This document shows, piece after piece, positions 12,411 to 23,239 of a DNA stretch of 37,669 nt. Source of the DNA: Welwitschia mirabilis (taxonomy: Eukaryota > Gnetophyta > Gnetopsida > Welwitschiales); NCBI GenBank assembly GCA_051453625.1, contig JBOZIK010000001.1, forward strand, positions 87,945,436 to 87,983,104, written 5' to 3'. A program made the position numbers and the translations under genes. The notes under the pieces are model-generated. The model saw nothing but the letters and a program-made list of their open reading frames with translations, ran no database searches and was not told where the DNA came from. How positions within the stretch are numbered: the stretch's first letter is position 1; each line of letters opens with the position of its first letter.

Positions 12411-12960
12411 ATGATGTTAGAGATGGGTTACATGACTATGATGTTAAACTTGTGAACCAAGTGTCATGTTGGATGTGGGTCTTATAATTATGACATTGAG
12501 CTTGCAAGGCAATTATGACATTAGAGGTGGGTCTCATGACTATGATGTTAGACTTATGAAGTAATTGTGATGTTGGGTATGAGACCCATAACTACAATGT
12601 TAGGCCTAGGAGACAAGTATAATATTAAAGGTAGTTTCATGACTATGACTTTAAAATTGTGGATTAAGTATAATGTTGGGTTGTAATCCATAACTATAAC
12701 GTCAATTTTGAGAGGCAACTATAACATTAAAGATGGGTTTTTTGACTATGACGTCAAAATTGTGAACTAAGCATGACATTAGGTGTGGGACCTATAAATA
12801 TGAAACTAGGCCTAAAAGAAAACTATAATGTCAGAAGTGGGTTACATAATTATGACATCAAACTTATGGATCAAGTATAACATTGGGTTTTAAACCCATG
12901 ACTATGATGCTTGACTTATGAATCAAGTATAACATTAGACTTACTTTCCAGTTTTTATGT
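12411..12960 (-). repeat. 103-104 bp higher-order repeat of the same array
   Basis: Here four short units combine into a larger monomer. The landmark CATGACTATGA or its variant recurs at 12431, 12535, 12638, about 12741 and 12845, a period of 103-104 bp. Within each monomer the order is an ACTTGTGAACCAAG block, a GTTGGGTNTGAGACCCATAA block, a GGCCTAGGAGACAA block and a TTAGAGGTGGGT block. Surviving ACGTCA cores occur at 12697-12704 and 12749-12756. The array ends near 12960, just before an 18-N gap (12988-13005). Confidence 0.8.
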
Positions 12961-13407
12961 CATTGTTGAGTTGATCTATTGAACAAANNNNNNNNNNNNN
13001 NNNNNCTATTAACTTAAACTAATAAAGACATAGCTTTACTATTTTATCTATAAATTTTACATTCATAACTGAAATGCTTATTATGATCCTATTTTGGAAA
13101 TATAATGAAGGGCAAATTAGTAATACTTACTTTTTTCCAAATTTTTCTTTAAATTATATCTAGAAAATGCTTAAAATTAGCCATCTTTATCAACATACCT
13201 AGAATTTTTAGTAGTTTTTCCAACAATCTTTATCATAACTTCCTTGTATGATTTCCATTTATCATTCTGTAGGACTTTTTACCTTTTTATTTTTATGTTT
13301 TTTAATTCCTTCATACTATGGCTTTTGATCTTAATAAATGTCAGATGTTTCTTATTTATTTTCTTTTATTTTAAATCTTTGAAAGATAGAGGTTTACTAT
13401 CTTTATA

Positions 13408-13419
13408 GTTTTGATACTA
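13408..13419 (-). other. Primer-binding site of minus-strand element
   Basis: The minus strand reads TAGTATCAAAAC two bases after the LTR end. It fits TGGTATCAGAGC, complementary to the 3' end of plant initiator tRNA-Met, at 9 of 12 positions, and all three mismatches are G to A. The copy at 14249-14260 reads TAGTATCAGAAA. Confidence 0.7.
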
Positions 13420-13421
13420 AT

Positions 13422-13845
13422 TATAATATCCTAAATTACTGAACTAAGATTAAACTTTTCATTTAATAAGGAATTGGAAATTATAAAATAAGAAATTTGA
13501 TAACACATTAATTTAATAAAGATGATTTATATTTTATTATAATAGCATTATTTTGTCTTCTATGACTTGTTCTAGTCATGAAATTATTGTCAAAGATAAA
13601 GAAATAAGCTATGACATTAGCNNNNNNNNNNCTCTCCTCTTAGGGCCCTTGGGGATTAGCCAAGTTATCCTAAATTATGTCCATCCATTCTATCCACTTT
13701 TATATAATGCCATAGGCTTAAGAATCAAAACAAAGGGATACAATGTTATAAATTAAAGGTTGCACACTTTCATTACAATAGTAGTTATCCTTCACTACAC
13801 TTTAATTACATTTAATAATAATTATATTAATTTTGGAATATTACA
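13422..13845 (-). mobile_element. 5' LTR of minus-strand gypsy element
   Basis: On the minus strand the LTR runs from TGTAATATTCC at 13845 to GGATATTATA at 13422 and is followed by a tRNA-Met-type PBS, which fixes it as the 5' LTR. Blocks shared with the other LTRs include TAAGCCTATGGCATTA, AAGGGCCCTAAGAG and AATAAGGAATT (RC). A 10-N gap interrupts it. A 67-codon plus-strand ORF at 13553-13756 crosses that gap and is a chance frame. The region is likely one locus with 14263-14675. Confidence 0.8.
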
Positions 13846-14262
13846 GCTACATTGGAAACTATTAAACTAGTAAAATATGTTCAAATTCAAAATTGTTGGC
13901 TTATTAATTATTATTTCATTTCACAACTCTAATATATGTAANNNNNNNNNNNNNNNNNNNNNNNNNNNNNNNNNNNNNNNNNNNNNNNNNNNNNNNNNNN
14001 NNNNNNNNNNNNNNNNNNNNNNNNNNNNNNNNNNNNNNNNNTTTTAGTAGTTTTTACAACAATTTTTGTCATAACTTCCTTGTATGATTTCCATTTATCA
14101 TTCTGTAGGACTTTTTATGTTTTTATTTTTATGTTATTTAATTCCTTCATACAATGGCTTTTGATCTTAATAAATTTTAGATGTTTCTTATAAAATATAT
14201 TTTTTTTTATTTTCAATCTTTGAAAGATAGAGGTTTACTATCTTTATATTTCTGATACTAAT

Positions 14263-14675
14263 TATAATATTCTAAATTACTGAACTAAAATTAAACTTTT
14301 CATTTAATAAGGAATTAGAAATTATAAAATAAGAAATTTGACAACACATTAGTTTAATAAAAATGAAGTATATCTTTATTATAATAGCATTATTTTGTCT
14401 TATATGCCTTGTTCTAGTCATGAAATTATGGTCAAAGTAAAGAAATAAACTATGACCTTAGCCCTTCTCTTAGGGCCCTTGGGGATCAACCAAGTTATCA
14501 TAAATTACATCCATCCATTCTATCCACTCCTACATAACGCCATAGGCTTAAGAACCAAAACAAAGGGACACAATGCTATAAATTAAGGGTTGCACCCTTT
14601 CATTACAATAGTAGTTATCCTTCACTACACTTTAATTACATTTAATAATAATTATATTGATTTTGGAATATTGCA
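14263..14675 (-). mobile_element. Second copy of the 5' LTR (probable assembly duplicate)
   Basis: This is a gap-free version of the LTR at 13422-13845, in the same orientation and with its PBS at 14249-14260. The start is TGCAATATTCC on the minus strand, with TGTAA changed to TGCAA. The flanking ACTAC at 14676-14680 resembles ACTCC at 7855-7859 on the other side of the element (4 of 5). Confidence 0.78.
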
Positions 14676-14929
14676 ACTACATTGGAAACTATTAAACTAG
14701 TAAAATATGTTTAAATTCAAAAATTATTGGCTTGTTAATCCTTATTTCATTTCACTACTTTAATATATGTAAAATATACCTATTAATAGTACATAATCAT
14801 TTTTTATTTAATAAACACAAATTTCTTTAAAAAACCTAATTGATTAGGGAAAAATCTTTAAATTTTTTTAATAACATAAAATGTAGGATGATATAGTATG
14901 TCTAATCTATTCAAAATGAAAATTAATAA

Positions 14930-16700
14930 ATAAGAGTATTTTCCTAATAAGAAAAAGAGCTACTTTAAAAACTTCATGAAATCTATCATAAAGAAATGAT
15001 TTATTAAAAAAATACTCAAGAATAAAATGGATAATAGATGGTGATAAGTATACCAAAGTTTTCTTTCACGCTACTAGTGCTCACTATAAATTAAAGTGCT
15101 TTCATAAATTCCCATTGGAAAAATCCTAGAATTATAAAATAATTCATTAATCATTTCCTAAACATTTCCACTAAGAAAGTTGTATAACTAGATTCTTCCT
15201 TCATTGGTTTATTAATTAAAATAGAACCTATTCATATACTTCAAAAAACATAGATGATGATGAAATATGGAAAGAATTAAAAATTATGCAAATAAATAGG
15301 GCTTTAGATACAAATGATTATTGTATATAATTATTTCAAACCTATTGGAACATTAGCAAATTAGAGGTCTACACCACCATCAAAGAATATTTTTATAAAG
15401 GTATAAAAATATTTTAATTATACTCTTATCTCTATAATTTTGAAAAAGAAAGATGTTAATTTACCAACTAGTTATAGACCTATTAGCATTTGTAATGTGG
15501 TATAAAAATTATGCACTAAAGTTCTTACATGATGAATTAGTAAAATTCTAGCTGATATTATTCTCCCTTTTAATTATGATTTATGAACGAAAGACTCATA
15601 TATAACAATACAATTTTGACAAGTAAAATTATATATGTATATCAAAAATCAATGAAAGAAGTAATGTTTTTAAAGATAGAAATTACCAAATAATTTAAAA
15701 AAATTAAATGACCTACTAATAAATTTGTATTTGAGCAATATGATTTATCCACATCCTTGGCTAATTTTATCTATTTAAGAATTTGTATGTCATAGTTCTT
15801 TGTAATAATTATTGGTATACATCAAAAATATTTTTCAACTAAGCATGGACTTCATTAAGATTATCTTATTTCTTTGATTATCATTTTCCTAGTGATAGAT
15901 TTTCTAATAAGAATGATATCTTTGGAAAAACTATATGAAATAAAATTAGCTTTGAAATTTCCAATCCTTAAACTTACACATAATACTTTGTTATGCCTAT
16001 ATTCTAGTATTTTCATCATAATGGAAAGTAGAACTATCTTAGAATATTTTTAAAGATATATAATTCTAACCATCAATGGGCATAAATCAAAGGTATTTTT
16101 TTAGATATTTCATTAAAAATAAAGATAAAAAGTCTTCAAATTTTAAACTATAATCAAGTTCATTTTCTAAAAAAATGTATATTAGGGTATCACTTAATTA
16201 GAGTTATCATGTTATTAATAAATGCAAGTCTTTTGTCTTTCATGTAACTATAAGAATTCAAGGATGATAGAAAAAATTCTTAAGTAGTGTTATAAAATTA
16301 CTTTAATCTAAAGTTTATATTTCTAGCATGTTAATTTATGTAGTAAGTTGTTTTCTTATCTCAAATAAAATTGTTTTAGACTTAATCTAGTTATAATAGA
16401 AATCATAAAAGTGACTACACTTATTAAGTTTTGATGAAATTAAAATGATAAAATTAGATAGAGAACTTAGAGTAAGAAAGAAAAAAGATATGAAGTATTA
16501 CATATTAACTAAACTACTTTGCTAATTTAAATGTGATGAAAACATTCCTTAGATCATTTTCTTCAAATAAATTTATACTAATCAGTAATATGAATCTATC
16601 ATTGAGAAAGAAATGTGAACTTCTATAGTTCAACTTTGGCCAAAACTATTAGATCAAAATATTTTAGAAGATGTTCTCCCTCTCAACAAGATCAATATTA
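14930..16700 (+). pseudogene. L1-like LINE reverse-transcriptase relic
   Basis: Successive plus-strand blocks follow the order of a plant L1-type ORF2. WIIDGDKYTKVFFHATSAH at about 15028-15085 is the block preceding RT. EIWKELKIMQINRALDTNDY lies near 15265-15325. KKKDVNLPTSYRPISICNVV near 15445-15505 is the PTSYRPISL-type RT block. ISKILADII follows near 15540. A GIHQKYFSTKHGL block lies near 15812-15850, where LINEs have the G-x-PQG-type segment. The catalytic FADD position near 15980-16000 is destroyed (LCLYSS). The post-RT block VYISSMLIYVVSCFLISNKI near 16310-16370 matches the IPIYAMSVFLIP region, and a KYYILTKLL segment is near 16490. Frame changes and stops are frequent. The endonuclease domain and poly-A tail were not found. 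Confidence 0.75.
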
Positions 16701-17846
16701 GCATTTTAATAATATATTATAATATAATCTAACATATTAATATTTAGAAAAGGATATGAAGAATGAAAGTACTAGAAAAAATCAAATTATTATAGTGGAC
16801 TATGATTAAATATACAATTTTAACTATAAAGAATCTCATTTACAAGAATTTACATGTCAATGCAAATTATATTCTATCCACTAAGATAATGAAAATAAAC
16901 TTCATCTATTCAAAAATTATAGCATCACATAACAATTATATATAATTTAGACACAAAAATTTATAATATCTTTGATTTAATATCATGTTAGAAATTCAAA
17001 AATGACTTAAACATCATAATTAAATATTAGATCCTATGGAAGTATANNNNNNNNNNNNNNNNNNNNNNNNNNNNNNNNNNNNNNNNNNNNNNNNNNNNNN
17101 NNNNNNNNNNNNNNNNNNNNNNNNNNNNNNNNNNNNNNNNNNNNNNAAATATAATAAGTTTACAACATGTTATTGAATATTTTTTACTTAATTCCAAAAC
17201 CTGGGATTGGAGAATTTCTCTTCGAAAAAAATCTTTCCCAATATTATGGAAGTATAGATGTATAATTATTTTTAAAAATGAATAAATTCTAATGTAAAAG
17301 ATTAAAAATTAAATTTAAAGGAATATTAAGGAATTTTTTTAAGTTTAAAAATTTAAAAGAAGAGTGAAGTCCCCCTCATCTCATCAAACTGTCTCTATCT
17401 TACTTGTAGTTTTAGCTACAACATACCTTGTTTTTAGATACAAAGCAACATATACATCAAAAATGCACTAAAAGTATATTATGGATGCATCATCAGATAT
17501 TGACAAGTTACTATACATTAAGGCATTTTATTACAATGCATTAACCAGTAATGAGTAGACATTATGTGCATTTTAGTTAACTAGATGAGATTTTCATGTA
17601 CTTATCTTAAGGAAATATAACCTTGATCTTTCAAAGAAGTACTTTTGTAAATAGGATGGAAGATTAGTTACCATTATAAATACCATCATCTTTGTTAATC
17701 ATACAACTATTAATGATCATATTAGAATAAATGCAAGAGGTGTGAGTTGAAAACAGGTTCATGAAAGGTTTCCATTATTTTTTATTTTGAAAGTCTATTA
17801 ATAAATTAATTTAAAAATGAGGAGGAAACTAGGGCATCAAGAACCT
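16701..17846. other. Unassigned DNA with a 100-N gap at 17047-17146
   Basis: No gene or repeat recognised. This is the only 100-N gap whose flanks do not clearly repeat. The left flank ends ATGGAAGTATA and the same 11 bases occur at 17246-17256 on the right, but the sequence before them does not align convincingly. The first part may hold the decayed end of the LINE. Confidence 0.4.
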
Positions 17847-18272
17847 TGTAATGTCACAAAATCACTTTGAAATTAAGTCATTATTTGTTAAGTGTGATTA
17901 ATACACCTTTAAGTATAACTACTATGTAATTAAAGGGTGTAACCCTTTGATTGTAACAATGTATTCCTTTATCTTATTTTATAAGCCTATGGTATTAAGT
18001 GAGAGTGGATAAAGTAGGTGCATGTAATCAAAAATAACCTTGACTAATTCCCAAGTGCCCTAGGAGTGGGGCTAACATTGTAGTTCATGTCTTTACATTT
18101 GACACTAGTTCAAGGCTAAAACAAGGTGTATAGGCTAGATGATCACTATTTTTAATAAAGAGATACTTATTTTTTCCCAATTAATAAGTTATTAATTTAT
18201 TTGTCCTTTAAATTTTTAATGTTTATTATTAAATTTAACTCTAGTCTTAATTTAGTAAAATGAAACATTATA
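17847..18272 (+). mobile_element. LTR of plus-strand gypsy element (copy 1, full)
   Basis: Starts TGTAATGTCACAAAATCAC and ends TGAAACATTATA, about 426 bp. It aligns with the minus-strand LTRs through TAAGCCTATGGTATTA, AGTGAGAGTGGAT, GCCCTAGGAGTGGGGCTAA and TTTTTAATAAAGA. A tRNA-Met-type PBS follows two bases later, so this is a 5' LTR of an element reading rightwards. Confidence 0.82.
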
Positions 18273-18274
18273 AT

Positions 18275-18286
18275 TGATATCAGAGC
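18275..18286 (+). other. Primer-binding site 1
   Basis: TGATATCAGAGC matches TGGTATCAGAGC (initiator tRNA-Met complement) at 11 of 12, the mismatch being G to A. It is followed by the leader TAATGAAGATGATAGATTAC. Confidence 0.82.
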
Positions 18287-18347
18287 TAATGAAGATGATA
18301 GATTACTATCTTCCCAATCTAAATAAAATAAAACATGTATACAAAAG

Positions 18348-18759
18348 TATAAATTATCTATTAAGTGTGATTAATAAACCTTTAAGTATAACTACTATGT
18401 AATAAAAGGGTGAAACCCTTTTATTGTAACATTATATCCCTTCATATTATTTTATAAGCCTATGGTATTAAGTGAGAGTGGATGAAATAGGTGCATGGAA
18501 CCAAAAATAATCTTGACTAATTTCCAAGTGCCCTATGAGTGGGCCTAACATTGCAGTTCATGTCTTTACATTTGATACTAGTTCAAGGGTAGAACAAGGT
18601 GTATAGGATATATGATTACTATTTTTAATAAGGACATACTTATTTTTGATAAATTAATATGTCATTAATTTCTTTGTCTTTTGAAATTTTAATGTTCCTT
18701 ATTAAATCCAACTCTAGTTTTAATTTAGTAAAATGAAACATTATAATTGATATTAGAGC
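18348..18759 (+). mobile_element. Tandem LTR-PBS copy 2
   Basis: Begins about 40 bp inside the LTR (at TTAAGTGTGATTAATAAACC), directly after the leader of copy 1. It continues to the LTR end and the PBS TGATATTAGAGC at 18748-18759, then the leader again. The period between PBS 1 and PBS 2 is 473 bp. The 61-codon minus ORF 18640-18825 is a chance frame across it. Confidence 0.8.
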
Positions 18760-18828
18760 TAATGAATATGGTAGATTGCTATCTTTCCAATCTAAATAAA
18801 ATAAAATATTGATATAAAAATACACATT

Positions 18829-19233
18829 ATTTGTTAAGTGTGATTAATACATCTTTAAGTATAACTATTATGTAATGAAAGGATGCAATCCTTATTGCAA
18901 CATTATATCCCTTTATCTTGTTTTATAAGCTATGGTATTAAGTGAGAGTAGATAACGAGATTCATGTAACCAAAAATAAAATAACTTTAAATAATTTCCA
19001 AGTTTCCTAGTAGTAAGGCTAGCATTATAGTTCATGTCATTACATTTGACGCTAGTTCAGGGCTAGAATATGGTGTATAAGCTAGATTATTACTATTTTT
19101 AATAAAAAGATACTTATTTTTGCCCAATTAATATGCTATTAATTTCTTTGTCCTTTGAACTTTTAATGTTCCTTATTAAATGCAACTCTAGATTTAATTT
19201 AGTAAAATGGGACAGTATAATTAATATCAGAGC
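18829..19233 (+). mobile_element. Tandem LTR-PBS copy 3
   Basis: Same truncated LTR start (TTAAGTGTGATTAATACATC), joined to the same leader point, ending in PBS TAATATCAGAGC at 19222-19233. PBS 2 to PBS 3 is 474 bp. The repeated junction point shows that one LTR-leader recombinant was amplified head to tail. Confidence 0.8.
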
Positions 19234-19235
19234 TA

Positions 19236-19472
19236 ATGAAGATGGTAGATTGCTATCTTTCTAATCTAAATAAAATAAAATATGGATACAAAAATACATA
19301 TTACTTATTATTATTATTAAAATCTAGTACAATCAAAACAAGAGGAGCTCAAACTAGATATTTAGATAAAAGAAAAAAGAAAACAAAAATCATCTTAGAA
19401 ATAGAAAAAGTAGTCCAACTATCTAAATCCAAAGACAACAAAGCCCCTGTAGATATTAAAGAAATTAAATAA
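19236..19472 (+). CDS. Possible upstream ORF after the PBS (78 codons)
   Basis: An ATG lies three bases after the third PBS and the frame stays open for 78 codons. The first part (to about residue 30) is leader-like. The second part, from STIKTRGAQTR to DNKAPVDIKEIK, is basic and Lys-rich, and its TRGAQTR opening resembles the Arg-rich N-termini of some plant gypsy gag proteins. The same leader follows each tandem LTR copy but only this one runs on. It could be the decayed start of an extra ORF or of gag, or a chance frame; I cannot assign a function. Confidence 0.25.
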   Translation: MKMVDCYLSNLNKIKYGYKNTYYLLLLLKSSTIKTRGAQTRYLDKRKKKTKIILEIEKVVQLSKSKDNKAPVDIKEIK

Positions 19473-20636
19473 GGCTTTTAGTTTAACTTCATGTATATCT
19501 TGTTGTAATACACTAAGGTACCTAACAAGTGCTCTTGAGATAGCTATCCACCATGGTATATTTCCATAATATCATCTATGATAATAGCCAATTGATTTAT
19601 ATAATTTTGAACCATTTCCTTACTCTTTGCCAATTACATCAAAAGCTAGGTATTTTGGGCTTTTAATATAGCCAATTGAAAAGTCATACACATGTAAATT
19701 CTTCTTAGAAAGTTGTAGATTTCTCAATTCATTTTATAGAAAAAGATAAAAAGTCATTATAAATGTAAAAAGAGNNNNNNNNNNNNNNNNNNNNNNNNNN
19801 NNNNNNNNNNNNNNNNNNNNNNNNNNNNNNNNNNNNNNNNNNNNNNNNNNNNNNNNNNNNNNNNNNNNNNNNNNNNNNNNNNNNNNNNNNNNNNNNNNNN
19901 NNNNNNNNNNNNNNNNNNNNNNNNNNNNNNNNNNNNNNNNNNNNNNNNNNNNNNNNNNNNNNNNNNNNNNNNNNNNNNNNNNNNNNNNNNNNNNNNNNNN
20001 NNNNNNNNNNNNNNNNNNNNNNNNNNNNNNNNNNNNNNNNNNNNNNNNNNNNNNNNNNNNNNNNNNNNNNNNNNNNNNNNNNNNNNNNNNNNNNNNNNNN
20101 NNNNNNNNNNNNNNNNNNNNNNNNNNNNNNNNNNNNNNNNNNNNNNNNNNNNNNNNNNNNNNNNNNNNNNNNNNNNNNNNNNNNNNNNNNNNNNNNNNNN
20201 NNNNNNNNNNNNNNNNNNNNNNNNNNNNNNNNNNNNNNNNNNNNNNNNNNNNNNNNNNNNNNNNNNNNNNNNNNNNNNNNNNNNNNNNNNNNNNNNNNNN
20301 NNNNNNNNNNNNNNNNNNNNNNNNNNNNNNNNNNNNNNNNNNNNNNNNNNNNNNNNNNNNNNNNNNNNNNNNNNNNNNNNNNNNNNNNNNNNNNNNNNNN
20401 NNNNNNNNNNNNNNNNNNNNNNNNNNNNNNNNNNNNNNNNNNNNNNNNNNNNNNNCCTTCATAAGCCATGTAATAGAATGATTCCAACATATCTATTGAG
20501 TTGTGGAAGTTCCTTACCTATTAGAGTTACTTCTACTGAGAAGTGGAATGAAGTGTAAAGGAGTCCTTTCACTTTGTTCATAGTCATAAAGAAATTTGAT
20601 ATCATAATAATAATGAAAGGAGTAAACATCATTTTA
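19473..20636. other. Unassigned DNA containing a 681-N gap
   Basis: The gap spans 19775-20455. Its length differs from 100, so it looks like an estimated size, and its flanks do not repeat each other. No motif is recognised on either side. The two long minus-strand open frames here (19729-20490) consist almost entirely of N. Confidence 0.6.
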
Positions 20637-21150
20637 ACATGAAGGATGAGTTACTTGAGTATGAAGCATATCTTGAAGAAATTAGGGCTCTCTAATCTAG
20701 TCTAGAAATTCCTTTATCCTTGGATAGAGGAACTTTAGCACCAAGAGTATTTGATCAATTTTATACATGACGTAGTCTACCTCATTGATTATGCTTCATG
20801 GTGTAGAAGGAGAATAAGAAAAGAATTTTAGGGTCTATTCCATAACCAATGTATCCGATAAGATAAAATAAGGAAAAAAAGAGATGAAATAGAACATGTG
20901 CCCTTGTAACAACAAATCATCAAAACTCAAAAGATGATCATCAAGATCTAGTTCTAAATCAAAAAGAAATCTTGAGAACCTAGAGGGGAAAAAATGCTAT
21001 GAAATAAATCATTACAATCACCCACTTCCTCAACTAGTTTAAATTCGTTGGCTTATGTAAAAGAGCAAACTCTACCTTCTCCTCATTTATGACAGGTAAA
21101 GCCTTTCAATCCTATAATTAAAATTGCCCACCTCTTATTAGAGGAAACTA
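20637..21150 (+). pseudogene. Unrecognised coding relic (acidic N-terminal region)
   Basis: From 20637 one frame reads MKDELLEYEAYLEEIRAL, then a TAA, then SSLEIPLSLDRGTLAPRVFD. That is about 50 codons interrupted by only one or two stops, which is unusual in this window. Further on (about 21000-21150) the stretches SPTSSTSLNSLAYVKEQTL and KPFNPIIKIAHLLLEETK are also readable in a coding-like frame. The acidic, helix-prone start could be the N-terminus of a retroelement gag or ORF1, but I do not recognise a domain. It lies between the tandem LTRs and the repeat array, where the minus-strand sister element has only about 0.4 kb. Confidence 0.35.
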
Positions 21151-21263
21151 AATAAAGAAGAGAAAATAGTATTAAAAACAAATGAAAATAAAATTCACCC
21201 TTATAACCTAGGTATGATGACAAAATCTAAGGGGAAAATTCTTATTAGACACCTCATAAGGAA

Positions 21264-21836
21264 NNNNNNNNNNNNNNNNNNNNNNNNNNNNNNNNNNNNN
21301 NNNNNNNNNNNNNNNNNNNNNNNNNNNNNNNNNNNNNNNNNNNNNNNNNNNNNNNNNNNNNNNNNNNNNNNNNNNNNNNNNNNNNNNNNNNNNNNNNNNN
21401 NNNNNNNNNNNNNNNNNNNNNNNNNNNNNNNNNNNNNNNNNNNNNNNNNNNNNNNNNNNNNNNNNNNNNNNNNNNNNNNNNNNNNNNNNNNNNNNNNNNN
21501 NNNNNNNNNNNNNNNNNNNNNNNNNNNNNNNNNNNNNNNNNNNNNNNNNNNNNNNNNNNNNNNNNNNNNNNNNNNNNNNNNNNNNNNNNNNNNNNNNNNN
21601 NNNNNNNNNNNNNNNNNNNNNNNNNNNNNNNNNNNNNNNNNNNNNNNNNNNNNNNNNNNNNNNNNNNNNNNNNNNNNNNNNNNNNNNNNNNNNNNNNNNN
21701 NNNNNNNNNNNNNNNNNNNNNNNNNNNNNNNNNNNNNNNNNNNNNNNNNNNNNNNNNNNNNNNNNNNNNNNNNNNNNNNNNNNNNNNNNNNNNNNNNNNN
21801 NNNNNNNNNNNNNNNNNNNNNNNNNNNNNNNNNNNN
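21264..21836. other. 573-N assembly gap
   Basis: Sized gap whose flanks are not repeated. The open frames reported across it on both strands (21208-21888) are N-filled and carry no information. Confidence 0.95.
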
Positions 21837-22378
21837 AAAGATTAAAAAAATAAATTCTTATCATCAAACCACCATTAAAAATTCATAGATATAGTTCCTA
21901 CCTCAAACAAAAATAAAATAAAATATGTGTAGAAGAATTGCTATGATTATGAAAAACTCAACCTACTATACTAGAAGAGAAGGAGTGAAGTAAGGATTAG
22001 TAGGCTACATCATCTATGAATAGGAAAAAAAGAATGATCAACTAAAGAAGAAGAAATTTATTATAGACTTCTTGATCTAGTCTCACAAAGTATAGTTTAG
22101 AAGTATATGATCATCAAAATAGTTTTCTCTGTCTTCATGTCTTTTAAGAGGAATGAGTTAGAGTAACATAGAAGAACAAATGACAAAGGTCTAATCAACA
22201 TATATACTCCTAATCACAAATGAAGTTAGGTAAATGGAATAATAAGTCTCTCATTAGTATGATCACAATAAAAGTCATGATAAATAATCAGCTAATAACA
22301 GGTAATATAATAAGGAGCTATGAAGTTTGTGGTAGTTACACCATGCCTATGAATATCTACTTATCTTAAAAAAATAAA

Positions 22379-22588
22379 TTAATCAAATTGTTTGAGTAAG
22401 AAATATTTAAAATAAGAGTTGGAATGTGTTGGCTTCAAAGGAACACTATTTTCCTTACTCCACTTAAAGACCAAATGAATCCTCTCTTCAAAAATAAAAA
22501 TAGGATCATGCACAGTGTGTATGATGGTATTATTATAAGAATCAAAAGAGTCATGCAAAAAATATAAGATATAAAAGATGGTATAATG
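22379..22588 (-). pseudogene. Unrecognised minus-strand coding relic, copy 1
   Basis: The minus frame from about 22588 to the TAA at 22379-22381 is open for 69 codons without an obvious ATG. It contains TVHDPIFIFEERIHLVFKW and KPTHSNSYFKYFLLKQFD. Composition (Trp, His, Pro, charged residues) is less biased than that of the chance ORFs around it. A continuing block, VDIHRHGVTTTNFIAPYYIT, is readable after a frame change near 22350-22290. I do not recognise the family. It runs opposite to the gypsy element around it, which suggests a nested insertion. Confidence 0.35.
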
Positions 22589-23239
22589 TCAAATACAAAA
22601 GTAGAAAAAGTTACAATAATCAATTAAACTCAAAGAAAACATTCAAGAAAACCTTGATTGTGAAGTCTTCTCTTAAGTCTATAACTCANNNNNNNNNNNN
22701 NNNNNNNNNNNNNNNNNNNNNNNNNNNNNNNNNNNNNNNNNNNNNNNNNNNNNNNNNNNNNNNNNNNNNNNNNNNNNNNNNNNNNNNNTATAATAATTTA
22801 TATGATTATGTAAAACTCAACCTACTATACTAGAAGAGAAGGAGTGAAGTAAGAATTAGTAGGCTACATCATCTAGGAATAGGAAAACAAAAAATGATCA
22901 ACTAGAGAAGAAGAAATTTGTTATAGACTTCTTGATCTAGTCTTACAAAGTATATTTTTAGAAGTATATGATCATAAAAATAGTTTTCTTTTTCTTCATG
23001 TCTTTTAAGAGGAACGAGTTAGAGTGACATAGAAGAATAAATGACAAAGTTCTAATCAACATAAATAATTCTAATCACAAATTAAATTAGGTAAATGGAA
23101 TAATGAGTCTCTTAGTAGTATGATCATAGCAAAATTCATGATAAACAATTAGCTAATCATGAGTAATGTAATAAGGAGCTATGAAGTTTGTAGTAGTCAT
23201 GCCATACCTATGAATATCTACTTCTCTTATAAAAATAAA

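Larger units (their letters stand above)
13206..14772. repeat. Near-identical flanks of the 100-N gap 13942-14041
   Basis: Bases 13206-13941 (with a 10-N gap at 13622-13631) match 14042-14772. Both contain leader, PBS and the complete 5' LTR of the minus-strand element. The copies begin and end at the gap edges, as at the other 100-N gaps, so a single 5' LTR is more likely than two. Confidence 0.82.

Noticed and set aside
10409-12960. CRISPR-like direct repeats
   Set aside because: Units are contiguous and diverged with no uniform repeat/unique-spacer pattern, there are no cas genes, and the sequence is a eukaryotic retroelement.
13553-13756. 67-codon plus-strand ORF
   Set aside because: Lies within an LTR and crosses a 10-N gap; no protein features.
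17047-17256. Contig overlap at gap 17047-17146
   Set aside because: Only 11 bases (ATGGAAGTATA) are shared and the preceding sequence does not align, so the overlap rule is not claimed here.
19729-21888. Long open frames of 219-253 codons on both strands
   Set aside because: They consist almost wholly of N; only a few real codons remain at the ends.
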